This document shows positions 12,477 to 20,654 of a stretch of DNA of 64,000 bases, piece by piece. The stretch is taken from assembly GCF_007830055.1 (NCBI RefSeq), contig NZ_VLLE01000005.1, positions 248,001 to 312,000 on the forward strand, written 5' to 3'. The position numbers were made by a program, and so were the translations under genes. This stretch comes from Lacibacter cauensis (GTDB taxonomy: Bacteria; Bacteroidota; Bacteroidia; Chitinophagales; Chitinophagaceae). Each line of letters begins with the position of its first letter. The first letter of the stretch is position 1. The notes beneath the pieces are model-generated. The model saw nothing but the letters and a program-made list of their open reading frames with translations. It was not told where the DNA came from and did not search any database.

Positions 12477-13334
12477 ATGAGTATTCGTTATTGCATCTAC
12501 ACTTGTTTTATGCTTTTTGTTGCTGCATGCAACAGGCATAAGCCGGTAAAAACAAAACAAACAACCGTTACGCCAGATGGTTATACATTAGTGTGGGCCG
12601 ATGAGTTTAATAACAAGGGTAAACCTGATACGACCAACTGGAAATATGAATATGGATTTGTACGTAATGAAGAGTTACAATGGTATCAGCCGGAAAATGC
12701 GTTTTGTGAAAATGGTTTGCTGGTGATTGAAGCAAGAAAAGAAAACAAACCGAATCCACGTTACCAGGAAGGTTCAAACGACTGGAGAAGAAAACGGAAA
12801 ACGATCGATTATACTTCTTCCTGTTTGATTACCGCAGGTAAGCAGCAGTGGTTATATGGTCGTTTCGAACTACGTGCACGAATTGATATACGGAGCGGTT
12901 TATGGCCGGCCTGGTGGACACTGGGCGTAAGCAAGCCATGGCCGGGCAATGGGGAAATTGATATTATGGAATACTATCGTGGAAAATTATTGGCCAATAT
13001 TGCCTGCCTTGGCAGTAACCGCAAAGTGGAGTGGTACAGCAATACATTCAATACCGATTCGTTGGGCGGAAAGAAATGGGCCGATGCATTTCATGTGTGG
13101 CGCATGGATTGGACGGAGGATTACATTGCTTTGTTTTGCGATGAGCAGTTGTTGAATAAAGTAAATGTTGATGCATTGGTAAATAAAGACGGCAGTAATT
13201 TTAATCCCTTCAGGCAACCACATTACATGCTGCTCAATCTTGCTTTGGGAGGAATGAATGGCGGCGATCCTTCATCAACGCCATTTCCTAACAGGTTTGA
13301 AGTAGATTATGTAAGGGTGTATCAGAAAAAATAG
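12477..13334 (+). CDS. GH16 endo-beta-galactanase/glucanase-type lipoprotein
   Basis: This 285-residue protein has a lipobox at VAAC (Cys18). The GH16 beta-jelly-roll starts at LVWADEFN (about residue 38). The catalytic motif ExDxxE is intact in GEIDIMEYY: Glu160 nucleophile, Asp162 and Glu165 acid/base. The GLWPAWWTLG segment and a C-terminal FEVDYVRVYQ strand are standard for the GH16_3-like group. That group includes laminarinases and also endo-beta-1,3-galactanases used by gut Bacteroides on arabinogalactan proteins. In this locus an endo-galactanase that cuts the beta-1,3-galactan backbone is the best fit, but a beta-1,3-glucanase cannot be excluded. The lipoprotein signal suggests a surface or outer-membrane location, suited to the initial endo-attack. 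Confidence 0.88.
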   Translation: MSIRYCIYTCFMLFVAACNRHKPVKTKQTTVTPDGYTLVWADEFNNKGKPDTTNWKYEYGFVRNEELQWYQPENAFCENGLLVIEARKENKPNPRYQEGSNDWRRKRKTIDYTSSCLITAGKQQWLYGRFELRARIDIRSGLWPAWWTLGVSKPWPGNGEIDIMEYYRGKLLANIACLGSNRKVEWYSNTFNTDSLGGKKWADAFHVWRMDWTEDYIALFCDEQLLNKVNVDALVNKDGSNFNPFRQPHYMLLNLALGGMNGGDPSSTPFPNRFEVDYVRVYQKK

Positions 13335-13346
13335 AATTTAATAAAT

Positions 13347-13412
13347 CATCTTCCACCTCCGTTTGTTTCATCACGAATTGGGAAAGGAAGATGGTTCGTG
13401 ATGAAACGAACC
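13347..13412 (+). promoter_or_regulatory. Overlapping inverted repeats upstream of GH43 gene
   Basis: Three complementary pairs overlap here. GTTTCATCACGAA (13365-13377) pairs with TTCGTGATGAAAC (13395-13407), 13 bp perfect. CATCTTCC (13347-13354) pairs with GGAAGATG (13386-13393). GGTTCG (13393-13398) pairs with CGAACC (13407-13412). The first two pairs cross like an H-type pseudoknot, while the third competes with the first. It sits 28 bp before the start codon of the double GH43. Confidence 0.5.
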
Positions 13413-13439
13413 ATGAAAAAGAAAAAATAGTAAACAACG

Positions 13440-15599
13440 ATGACTGTTAACCATAAGCAAGGATTATTCTTACTCTTTATTGCAGTAAGTTCATTTGTAA
13501 CCGCACAAACAAAAAAGGCGACTTTCAAAGAAAATTATACAGCCTACCTGTTTGCCTATTTTACAGGCAATGCAAAAGCCGAAGAGCAGATCTGTTTTGC
13601 CATCAGCAAAGATGGTTACAACTATCGAGCATTGAACAGTGGTAAACCCGTTGTTCAATCAGCCGCCATCAGCGAAACAGGTGGCGTACGTGATCCGCAC
13701 ATATTGCGTGGTGCCGATGGTAAAACATTTTACATGGTGGTAACCGACATGGTTTCTGCCAATGGCTGGAGTTCGAACCGTGCAATGGTATTACTTAAAT
13801 CAACTGATCTCATCAACTGGACTTCTTCGGTTGTCAATATTCAAAAGCGATTTGCTGGACAGGATAGTTTACTGCGTGTATGGGCGCCGCAAACCATTTA
13901 TGATGCGGCTGCAAAAAAATACATGATCTATTTTTCGATGAAGCATGGCAACCAGCCCGATAAAATTTATTACGCTTATGCCAATAAAGATTTTACAGAT
14001 CTGGAGGCAGAACCGAAACAACTGTTTTACAGTCCGGATAATGCAGCCTGCATTGATGGCGATATTGCAGAGAAGGATGGCAAGTATTATTTGTTCTTTA
14101 AAACAGAAGACCGTCACCCGGGAATTAAAATTGCAATATCGGATAAACTTACCGGCGGCTATCAGATGCAAAGCCATGATTATGTGCAGCAAACCAAAAG
14201 TCCGGTTGAAGGTGCAGGCACATTTAAATTGAATGATGGCAGTGGTTATATTCTGATGTATGATATGTATACCAGCGGCAAGTATCAGTTCACTAAAACA
14301 AAAGATTTAAAAACATTTACAGTCGTTGATGAAGAAGTGTCGATGAATTTTCATCCACGTCATGGAACGGTGATGCCCATTACTGCAGCAGAAGCTGAAC
14401 GTTTGATGAAAAAATGGGGAGCTGCAGAAGATGTGTTGGGCAATGCAACATCCAAACAGATTAAAAAGATCAACACAAGAATTGATACGCTGAATAAAAC
14501 AGTTTATCTCTCAGTAAAACCAGGTACAAACCTAAAAGCATTCAATCCTGCTTTTCGTTTATTACCTGCAACAACAGTATTGCCTGTAACGCCGCAGAAT
14601 TTTACAAGAGCAGCTGTGAAGTATGTCGTAAACATAAAAGGGCAACAACCGCAAACATGGAATGTGATTGCAAAAGAAAATCATAACCCTGTGTTGGAAG
14701 GTTACTTTGCCGATCCGGATGTGTTGTATTCAGAAAAAACGAAGAAGTATTACGTCTATCCAACCAGCGATGGATTCAATGGATGGTCGGGTACATACTT
14801 CAAAGCATTTTCTTCTGCTGATTTGGTTGACTGGAAAGACGAAGGCGTAATTATTGATTTGCTTAAAGATGTAAGCTGGGCAAAACGCAATGCATGGGCG
14901 CCCTGCATTATTGAAAAGAAAGTAAACGGTCAGTACAAATACTTTTATTATTTCACCGCAGCACAAAAGATCGGCGTAGCGGTTGCTGATGATCCTGCAG
15001 GTCCGTTTACAGATATGGGCAAAGCATTGATCGATAAAAAACCGGAAGGCGTAAGAGGCGGACAGGAAATTGATCCCGAAGTATTCACTGATCCGCAAAC
15101 AGGAAAAAGTTATTTGTACTGGGGTAATGGCTACATGGCTGTTGCGGAGTTGAATGAGGATATGATTTCACTGAAGCAGGAAACACTTTCAACCATCAAA
15201 GTAGACAGAACCTTCCGTGAAGGAACAACGGTTTTTTTTCGTAATGGTATTTATTATTTTTTATGGAGTGAAGATGATACACGCAGCGAAAATTACCGTG
15301 TGCGTTACGGCACATCTAATTCGCCAACCGGTCCGATTACTATTGCTGAAAATAACCTAGTGATCGCCAAAGATCCGGCAGCCGGCATCTACGGCACAGG
15401 ACATAATTCCGTTTTGCAAATTCCCGGTACAGACGAATGGTATATTGTGTATCACCGTTTCAATTACCCGAAAGGAATTACAATGGGTGATGCAGCTGGC
15501 TTTAACCGTGAAGTGTGTATTGATAAAATGGAATTCAACCCCGACGGAAGTATTAAACGTGTGATACCTACACATAAAGGGGTGCAGCCTATTAAGTAA
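13440..15599 (+). CDS. Double GH43 enzyme (GH43 - Ig-like - GH43), probable arabinofuranosidase/galactosidase
   Basis: This 719-residue protein has a signal peptide ending near FVTAQ (residue 22). The first five-bladed propeller spans about residues 28-300 and has GGVRDPHIL, with Asp85 as likely catalytic base. A short Ig-like spacer (about 310-400) has alternating strands ending in NVIAKENHNPVL. A second complete GH43 propeller spans about 405-719, with EGYFADPDVLY (Asp425 or Asp427), WAPCIIEKK, GQEIDPEVF, REGTTVFFRNG and YGTGHNSV. GH43 enzymes are inverting exo-acting alpha-L-arabinofuranosidases, beta-xylosidases or exo-beta-1,3-galactanases. Two different domains in one protein may remove two linked or two differently bonded sugars. 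Subfamilies cannot be fixed by eye. The following GH127 gene is 26 bp away. Confidence 0.88.
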   Translation: MTVNHKQGLFLLFIAVSSFVTAQTKKATFKENYTAYLFAYFTGNAKAEEQICFAISKDGYNYRALNSGKPVVQSAAISETGGVRDPHILRGADGKTFYMVVTDMVSANGWSSNRAMVLLKSTDLINWTSSVVNIQKRFAGQDSLLRVWAPQTIYDAAAKKYMIYFSMKHGNQPDKIYYAYANKDFTDLEAEPKQLFYSPDNAACIDGDIAEKDGKYYLFFKTEDRHPGIKIAISDKLTGGYQMQSHDYVQQTKSPVEGAGTFKLNDGSGYILMYDMYTSGKYQFTKTKDLKTFTVVDEEVSMNFHPRHGTVMPITAAEAERLMKKWGAAEDVLGNATSKQIKKINTRIDTLNKTVYLSVKPGTNLKAFNPAFRLLPATTVLPVTPQNFTRAAVKYVVNIKGQQPQTWNVIAKENHNPVLEGYFADPDVLYSEKTKKYYVYPTSDGFNGWSGTYFKAFSSADLVDWKDEGVIIDLLKDVSWAKRNAWAPCIIEKKVNGQYKYFYYFTAAQKIGVAVADDPAGPFTDMGKALIDKKPEGVRGGQEIDPEVFTDPQTGKSYLYWGNGYMAVAELNEDMISLKQETLSTIKVDRTFREGTTVFFRNGIYYFLWSEDDTRSENYRVRYGTSNSPTGPITIAENNLVIAKDPAAGIYGTGHNSVLQIPGTDEWYIVYHRFNYPKGITMGDAAGFNREVCIDKMEFNPDGSIKRVIPTHKGVQPIK

Positions 15600-15625
15600 T
15601 TTCAACGTATAAATACAATTGCGCC

Positions 15626-17980
15626 ATGTTCAGATTACTTGCCGGTACATTTTTTTTGCTTTCGCTTCATGGAAATTGTTTTGCGCAGCAGAACAGTTTG
15701 CATACATTTTCGCTGCATGATGTGCGTTTGCTCAACAGTCCGTTTAAACAGGCACAGGAAACAGACAAGAAATATATTCTGTCGATGGATGTGGATCGTT
15801 TGCTGGCTCCGTTTTTAAAAGAAGCGGGCATTGAAACCAAAGCGATCAGTTATCCTAACTGGGAGAACAGCGGATTGGATGGACATATCGGCGGGCATTA
15901 TCTTTCTGCTTTGGCCAACATGTATGCCGCAACAGGCGATGCTGAGATCTTACGTCGTTTGAATTACATGATTGATCAGCTGGAGAAATGCCAGCAAAAA
16001 GATGCTGATGGTTATGTAGGCGGCATCCCCGGCGGTAAGAAGATGTGGCAGGATGTGGCTGCAGGGAAAATCAACGCAGGTGGTTTTTCGTTGAATGATA
16101 AATGGGTGCCGCTGTATAATATTCACAAGCTGTATGCAGGTTTAATTGATGCATACACGATTGCCGGCAATCAAAAAGCAAAAACAATACTGGTTAAATT
16201 ATCCGATTGGTTTTATACCATTACTTCAAAGCTGAGCGATGAACAACTGCAAACGATTTTACGTAGTGAGCATGGCGGTATGAACGAAGCCTTTGCCGAT
16301 GTGGCTGCTGTTACCGGCGATAAAAAATATTTAGAGCTGGCAAAGCGTCTTTCACACAAAATTATTTTAAATCCATTGCTGCAACAGAAAGATGCACTCA
16401 ATGGTTTGCATGCCAATACACAAATACCAAAGGTGATCGGCTTTGTGCGTATTGCATCACTCGGTGGCGACAGCAGCTGGGCCAACGCAGCAGACTTTTT
16501 CTGGAATACAGTAACGAAGCACAGGACAATTTCAATCGGTGGTAACAGTGTGCGGGAACATTTTCATCCGGCCAATGATTTCTCTTCGATGATTGATACA
16601 AAGGAAGGTCCTGAAACCTGTAACAGTTACAACATGCTTAAATTATCGAAGCAATTGTTTTTGGCACATCCCTCAGCTGCCTACATGGATTATTACGAAC
16701 GTACCCTGTACAATCATATTCTTTCGTCGCAACATCCGGATGGTGGCTTTGTTTATTTTACACCCATCCGTCCACGGCATTACCGTGTGTATTCGCAATC
16801 GCAGATGGGTATGTGGTGTTGTGTGGGTACAGGCATGGAAAATCATGGCAAGTATGGCGAGTTGATTTATGCACATACTGCAAATGATCTGTATGTCAAC
16901 TTTTTTATTCCGTCCACACTTAACTGGAAAGAAAAAGGATTGCAGGTTGAACAACAAACCACTTTTCCAAATACTGAAACAACAACATTAAAGATTACGA
17001 TAAAGAAACCGCAGCAGTTTGCAATTCTGTTCCGCTATCCTTCGTGGGTAAAGGATGGTGCGTTGAAAGCGTATGTAAATAAACAAGCCGTGCAGTTGAA
17101 GCGCAATGAAAATTCGTATGCATCTGTTACACGTGTTTGGAAAACAGGCGATGTGCTGACGATGCAATTGCCCATGGAAATTAAAGCAGAGTTTTTGCCC
17201 GACAGTTCATCGTGGGTATCGTTTGTTCGTGGACCAATTGTATTGGCTGCTGCAACGGATACAACCGGATTAAAGGGATTGAAAGCGGATGACAGTCGCA
17301 TGGGGCATGTTGCAAACGGCCCATCTTATCCGATAGATGAAGCGCCCATGATTGTAACAGCTGATAAGAAAAACATGACAGCGCTGCAACCTGTAAAGGG
17401 GAAAGCATTTACCTACACCGCCGCTTCATTGGTTTATCCGGCGAAGTATAAAGATCTGCAGTTGGTTCCTTTTTATACGATTCACGACAGTCGATATATG
17501 TTATACTGGCGTTATGCTACTCCTGCACAATTGGAAACAGTTAAAGAAGAAATACGCAAGAAGGAAGAAGTACGACTGGCATTAGAAAAGATAACGGTTG
17601 ACCAGGTAGCACCGGGTGAACAGCAACCGGAATCGGATCATAATTTTAAAGGAGAGCAGACAGAAGCCGGTGTACATAAAGACCGTCACTGGCGTACAGC
17701 AAGAAAATGGTTCAGCTATGAGTTGAAAAATACCGATGCTGCTGCACGCACATTGCGTATTACTTATTTCGGGCAGGATCGTAACCGGTTGTTTGATATT
17801 TATGTGAATGATGTGTTATTGCAAACAGTTGAGCTGAACGGATCAAAAGGCGATCAGTTTTTTGATGTGGATTATCCATTGCCTGCAGAATTGACAAAAG
17901 AAAAATTACTTACGGTAAAATTTGCTGCAAAAGAAAAATCAACAGCCGGTGGTATCTATTATGTACGGTTGCTGAAATAA
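15626..17980 (+). CDS. GH127 beta-L-arabinofuranosidase
   Basis: This 784-residue protein has a signal peptide ending near NCFAQ (residue 21). The (alpha/alpha)6 domain (formerly DUF1680) begins with VRLLNSPFKQAQE and contains NWENSGLDGHIGGHYLSA and VPLYNIHKLYAGLIDAY. The characteristic Zn-thiolate site is complete: Glu330 and Cys332 in GPETCNSYN, and the pair Cys398-Cys399 in MWCCVGTGMENHGKYGE. Cys398 is the probable nucleophile, and Glu311 in VREHFH is a candidate acid/base. A C-terminal beta-sandwich (DUF4986-like, YTIHDSRYMLYWRY) and an extra beta domain follow. The enzyme releases beta-L-arabinofuranose, found in plant hydroxyproline-rich glycoproteins and some pectic and arabinogalactan side chains. 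It is coupled to GH51 with 22 bp between them. Confidence 0.94.
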   Translation: MFRLLAGTFFLLSLHGNCFAQQNSLHTFSLHDVRLLNSPFKQAQETDKKYILSMDVDRLLAPFLKEAGIETKAISYPNWENSGLDGHIGGHYLSALANMYAATGDAEILRRLNYMIDQLEKCQQKDADGYVGGIPGGKKMWQDVAAGKINAGGFSLNDKWVPLYNIHKLYAGLIDAYTIAGNQKAKTILVKLSDWFYTITSKLSDEQLQTILRSEHGGMNEAFADVAAVTGDKKYLELAKRLSHKIILNPLLQQKDALNGLHANTQIPKVIGFVRIASLGGDSSWANAADFFWNTVTKHRTISIGGNSVREHFHPANDFSSMIDTKEGPETCNSYNMLKLSKQLFLAHPSAAYMDYYERTLYNHILSSQHPDGGFVYFTPIRPRHYRVYSQSQMGMWCCVGTGMENHGKYGELIYAHTANDLYVNFFIPSTLNWKEKGLQVEQQTTFPNTETTTLKITIKKPQQFAILFRYPSWVKDGALKAYVNKQAVQLKRNENSYASVTRVWKTGDVLTMQLPMEIKAEFLPDSSSWVSFVRGPIVLAAATDTTGLKGLKADDSRMGHVANGPSYPIDEAPMIVTADKKNMTALQPVKGKAFTYTAASLVYPAKYKDLQLVPFYTIHDSRYMLYWRYATPAQLETVKEEIRKKEEVRLALEKITVDQVAPGEQQPESDHNFKGEQTEAGVHKDRHWRTARKWFSYELKNTDAAARTLRITYFGQDRNRLFDIYVNDVLLQTVELNGSKGDQFFDVDYPLPAELTKEKLLTVKFAAKEKSTAGGIYYVRLLK

Positions 17981-18002
17981 AAAATCATTTAAAAACAGGC
18001 AG

Positions 18003-20396
18003 ATGAAAAAGGGATTACTGGCTTTGTTGTTTGTTGTTTCGGTGATGAGTGCGTTTGCACAGCAGCCCGATTCGGTTTTTGTAAAAGGATATACCACCGG
18101 CAAGAATGAGAATAAAAACGGACTGCACATTGCTTATAGTTTTGATGGCAAGAACTGGATCAGCATCGGCAATGAATTTTCTTTCTTAAGAAGTGATTAT
18201 GGTCGATGGGGTTCAAGTAAGAAAATGTTCGATCCCGTGTTGGTAAAGAATAGCACGACTGAGTGGGCCTGTTACTTTTTTACGGAAGCTGAACATAAGG
18301 TAGTTGGCATTGCTTATTCAAATGATCTTGTTTTGTGGAAGCCCCAGGATTATTTTTTATATGAAGAAGTAAAGACAAGATTTCCTGTAATTAATAAAGC
18401 TTTAAACAGTGCTGCTGTCGTTCATAAACAACCGTGGAGTTTTATACAGGCATTGATCAATCATACCGACCTGGAAGCGTATCGCAATATGCAATACAGT
18501 GTAAATGCACAAAGTTTTGCAGAAAAGAATGCTACGCTGAAACCTGTAAATGTTTCATTGTCCGTTAATATGGGCAATAAGAAAAAGATCAGCGATAAAC
18601 TGGTGGGTGTTTTTTTTGAAGACCTGAATTATGCTGCCGATGGCGGTTTGTATGCCGAGCTGATACAGAACAGGGATTTTGAATATACTTCGAATGACAG
18701 AAGAGAATGGAACAGCACCAGCTATTGGAAAAGCAGCAATGGGAATCTAAAGATTGAAAGTACACAGCCTGTTCATAAAAATAATCCACATTATGCAGTA
18801 CTGCAAAAAGATGAGCAGTTGCAGAATGAAGGGTTTGATGGCATTGCTGTTGCAGCAGGGGAGAAATACAATCTTTCTTTATTTGTACGTTCAGCAAACA
18901 AGGGTAGTTTATCGATTGTGTTAATTGACAGTAATGGAACGAAGGTTTCAAACGAAATAACAATTGCTGCGAATACTTCAAACTGGAAACAGTATCTAGC
19001 AGTGTTCACAGCAAATACTACGGTTAAACATGCAAGGCTTTCAATCACTGCAAAAAAACAAGAGACTGCTGTTGATGTTGTTTCGCTCTTTCCGCAAAAA
19101 ACATTCAGGAACAGAAAGAATGGTTTAAGAGCCGATCTGGCACAAGCTATTGCCGATATCAAGCCACGCTTTATGCGTTTCCCCGGTGGTTGCCTGGCGC
19201 ATGGAAATGGCATTGATAATATTTATCGCTGGAAAAATTCAATTGGCAAACTCGAAGAACGGAAGCCCGATTTTAATTTATGGGGCTATCACCAAACAAT
19301 GGGACTTGGCTATTACGAATACTTCCAGTTTTGTGAAGATATCGGTGCTGAGCCTTTGCCCGTGCTTGCAGCAGGTGTTCCCTGTCAGAACTCCAGTCAT
19401 CATCATCAAACAGGCATTGCAGGACAGCAAGGTGGTATTCCGCTCAATGAAATGGATGCGTATATCCAGGATATTCTCGATTTGATCGAATGGGCCAATG
19501 CAGATAAAAATACAACATGGGGCAAACTCCGTGCAGCAGCAGGGCATCCGGCACCGTTCAATTTAAAATACATTGGTATCGGTAACGAAGATCTGATATC
19601 GGAAGTGTTTAAAGAACGCTTTGCAATGATTTATAAAGCCATCAAAGCAAAATATCCTGCCATAACAGTTATTGGAACAGTAGGGCCTTTTTACGAAGGA
19701 AGCGATTACAGTTTTGGCTGGGACTTCGCATCAAAGCTGGAAGTTCCAATGGTGGATGAGCATTATTATGTGCCGCCGGCATGGTTAATCAACAACCAGG
19801 ATTTCTATGATAAGTATGATCGCAAGAAATCAAAAGTGTATCTCGGTGAATATGCAGCACATGTAAGAGGACGGCCAAACAATATGGAAACTGCATTGGC
19901 AGAGGCCTTGTATTTATGCAGTGTGGAGCGTAATGGTGATGTGGTGGAGATGACATCTTATGCACCATTGCTGGCAAAAGAAGGTCATACGCAATGGAAT
20001 CCGGATATGATCTACTTCAACAACAGTGAAATAAAACTTACGCCGGGTTATGAAGTACAAAAGATGTTTGGCAACAATGCAGGTGAAGAATATATTGAAA
20101 GCAGTGTTACTGTTGATCATGGAAATGCAGATGTTCAAAAGCGGATTGCAACATCGGTTGTAAAAGATGCAAAAACAGGTGATTTGATTATTAAACTCGT
20201 TAATCTTTTGCCGGTTGAAACAACTGTTGATGTGAAAGATCTGAATCTTAGTAATTACAACATAGCGAAAACAGTCTTACAGGGAAATCCAGATGAGAAG
20301 AATGTAAAACCTGTAACCACAACAGATGTTGTGCTCAACAATAAACTGGTTTTGCCAAAATACTCTTTTACTGTTTTAAGAATAAAAGCGAATTGA
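18003..20396 (+). CDS. GH51 alpha-L-arabinofuranosidase with N-terminal propeller fragment
   Basis: This 797-residue protein has a signal peptide ending near SAFAQ (residue 20). Residues 25-120 look like the first two blades of a GH43-type propeller (GLHIAYSFDGKNW, MFDPVLVKN and VVGIAYSNDLVLW) with no remaining blades. From about residue 180 comes the GH51 family: VGVFFEDLNYAADGGLYAEL, a CBM4-like insert, then the TIM barrel with RFMRFPGGCLAHG. The acid/base is Glu529 in GIGNEDL and the nucleophile is Glu586 in MVDEHYYVPP. It ends with the usual beta domain. It removes alpha-L-arabinofuranosyl decorations. It is the last gene of the locus, about 96 bp before tRNA-Ala. The catalytic domain is certain. 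The N-terminal piece is the odd part. Confidence 0.93.
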   Translation: MKKGLLALLFVVSVMSAFAQQPDSVFVKGYTTGKNENKNGLHIAYSFDGKNWISIGNEFSFLRSDYGRWGSSKKMFDPVLVKNSTTEWACYFFTEAEHKVVGIAYSNDLVLWKPQDYFLYEEVKTRFPVINKALNSAAVVHKQPWSFIQALINHTDLEAYRNMQYSVNAQSFAEKNATLKPVNVSLSVNMGNKKKISDKLVGVFFEDLNYAADGGLYAELIQNRDFEYTSNDRREWNSTSYWKSSNGNLKIESTQPVHKNNPHYAVLQKDEQLQNEGFDGIAVAAGEKYNLSLFVRSANKGSLSIVLIDSNGTKVSNEITIAANTSNWKQYLAVFTANTTVKHARLSITAKKQETAVDVVSLFPQKTFRNRKNGLRADLAQAIADIKPRFMRFPGGCLAHGNGIDNIYRWKNSIGKLEERKPDFNLWGYHQTMGLGYYEYFQFCEDIGAEPLPVLAAGVPCQNSSHHHQTGIAGQQGGIPLNEMDAYIQDILDLIEWANADKNTTWGKLRAAAGHPAPFNLKYIGIGNEDLISEVFKERFAMIYKAIKAKYPAITVIGTVGPFYEGSDYSFGWDFASKLEVPMVDEHYYVPPAWLINNQDFYDKYDRKKSKVYLGEYAAHVRGRPNNMETALAEALYLCSVERNGDVVEMTSYAPLLAKEGHTQWNPDMIYFNNSEIKLTPGYEVQKMFGNNAGEEYIESSVTVDHGNADVQKRIATSVVKDAKTGDLIIKLVNLLPVETTVDVKDLNLSNYNIAKTVLQGNPDEKNVKPVTTTDVVLNNKLVLPKYSFTVLRIKAN

Positions 20397-20452
20397 GCAA
20401 ACCTAGAAATGTGGGCAGATAGCGAGCTCTGTTTTTACGATCCATCAATTTT

Positions 20453-20483
20453 TTTGTTGTAATGGAGTGTACTGTTATCTTTG
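20453..20483 (+). promoter_or_regulatory. Bacteroidota-type promoter of tRNA-Ala
   Basis: TTTG at 20453-20456, a 19-base spacer and TATCTTTG at 20476-20483 match the Bacteroidota consensus TTTG-N19-TAnnTTTG. The -7 box ends 9 bases before the tRNA. Confidence 0.75.
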
Positions 20484-20492
20484 CCTCCCCTT

Positions 20493-20566
<74 letters not shown>

Positions 20567-20574
20567 CAAGCTTT

Positions 20575-20601
20575 AAGGTTCGCAGTAATGCGGGCCTTTT
20601 T
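20575..20601 (+). terminator. Intrinsic terminator of tRNA-Ala
   Basis: AAGGTTCGCA (20575-20584) pairs with TGCGGGCCTT (20589-20598) through a GTAA loop, using two G-U pairs in RNA, and is followed by a T-run. Confidence 0.75.
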
Positions 20602-20654
20602 CATTTTCTGCCCTTATCTTGCGCTAACGATTGTAATTATTAAATTTTAGCTGT

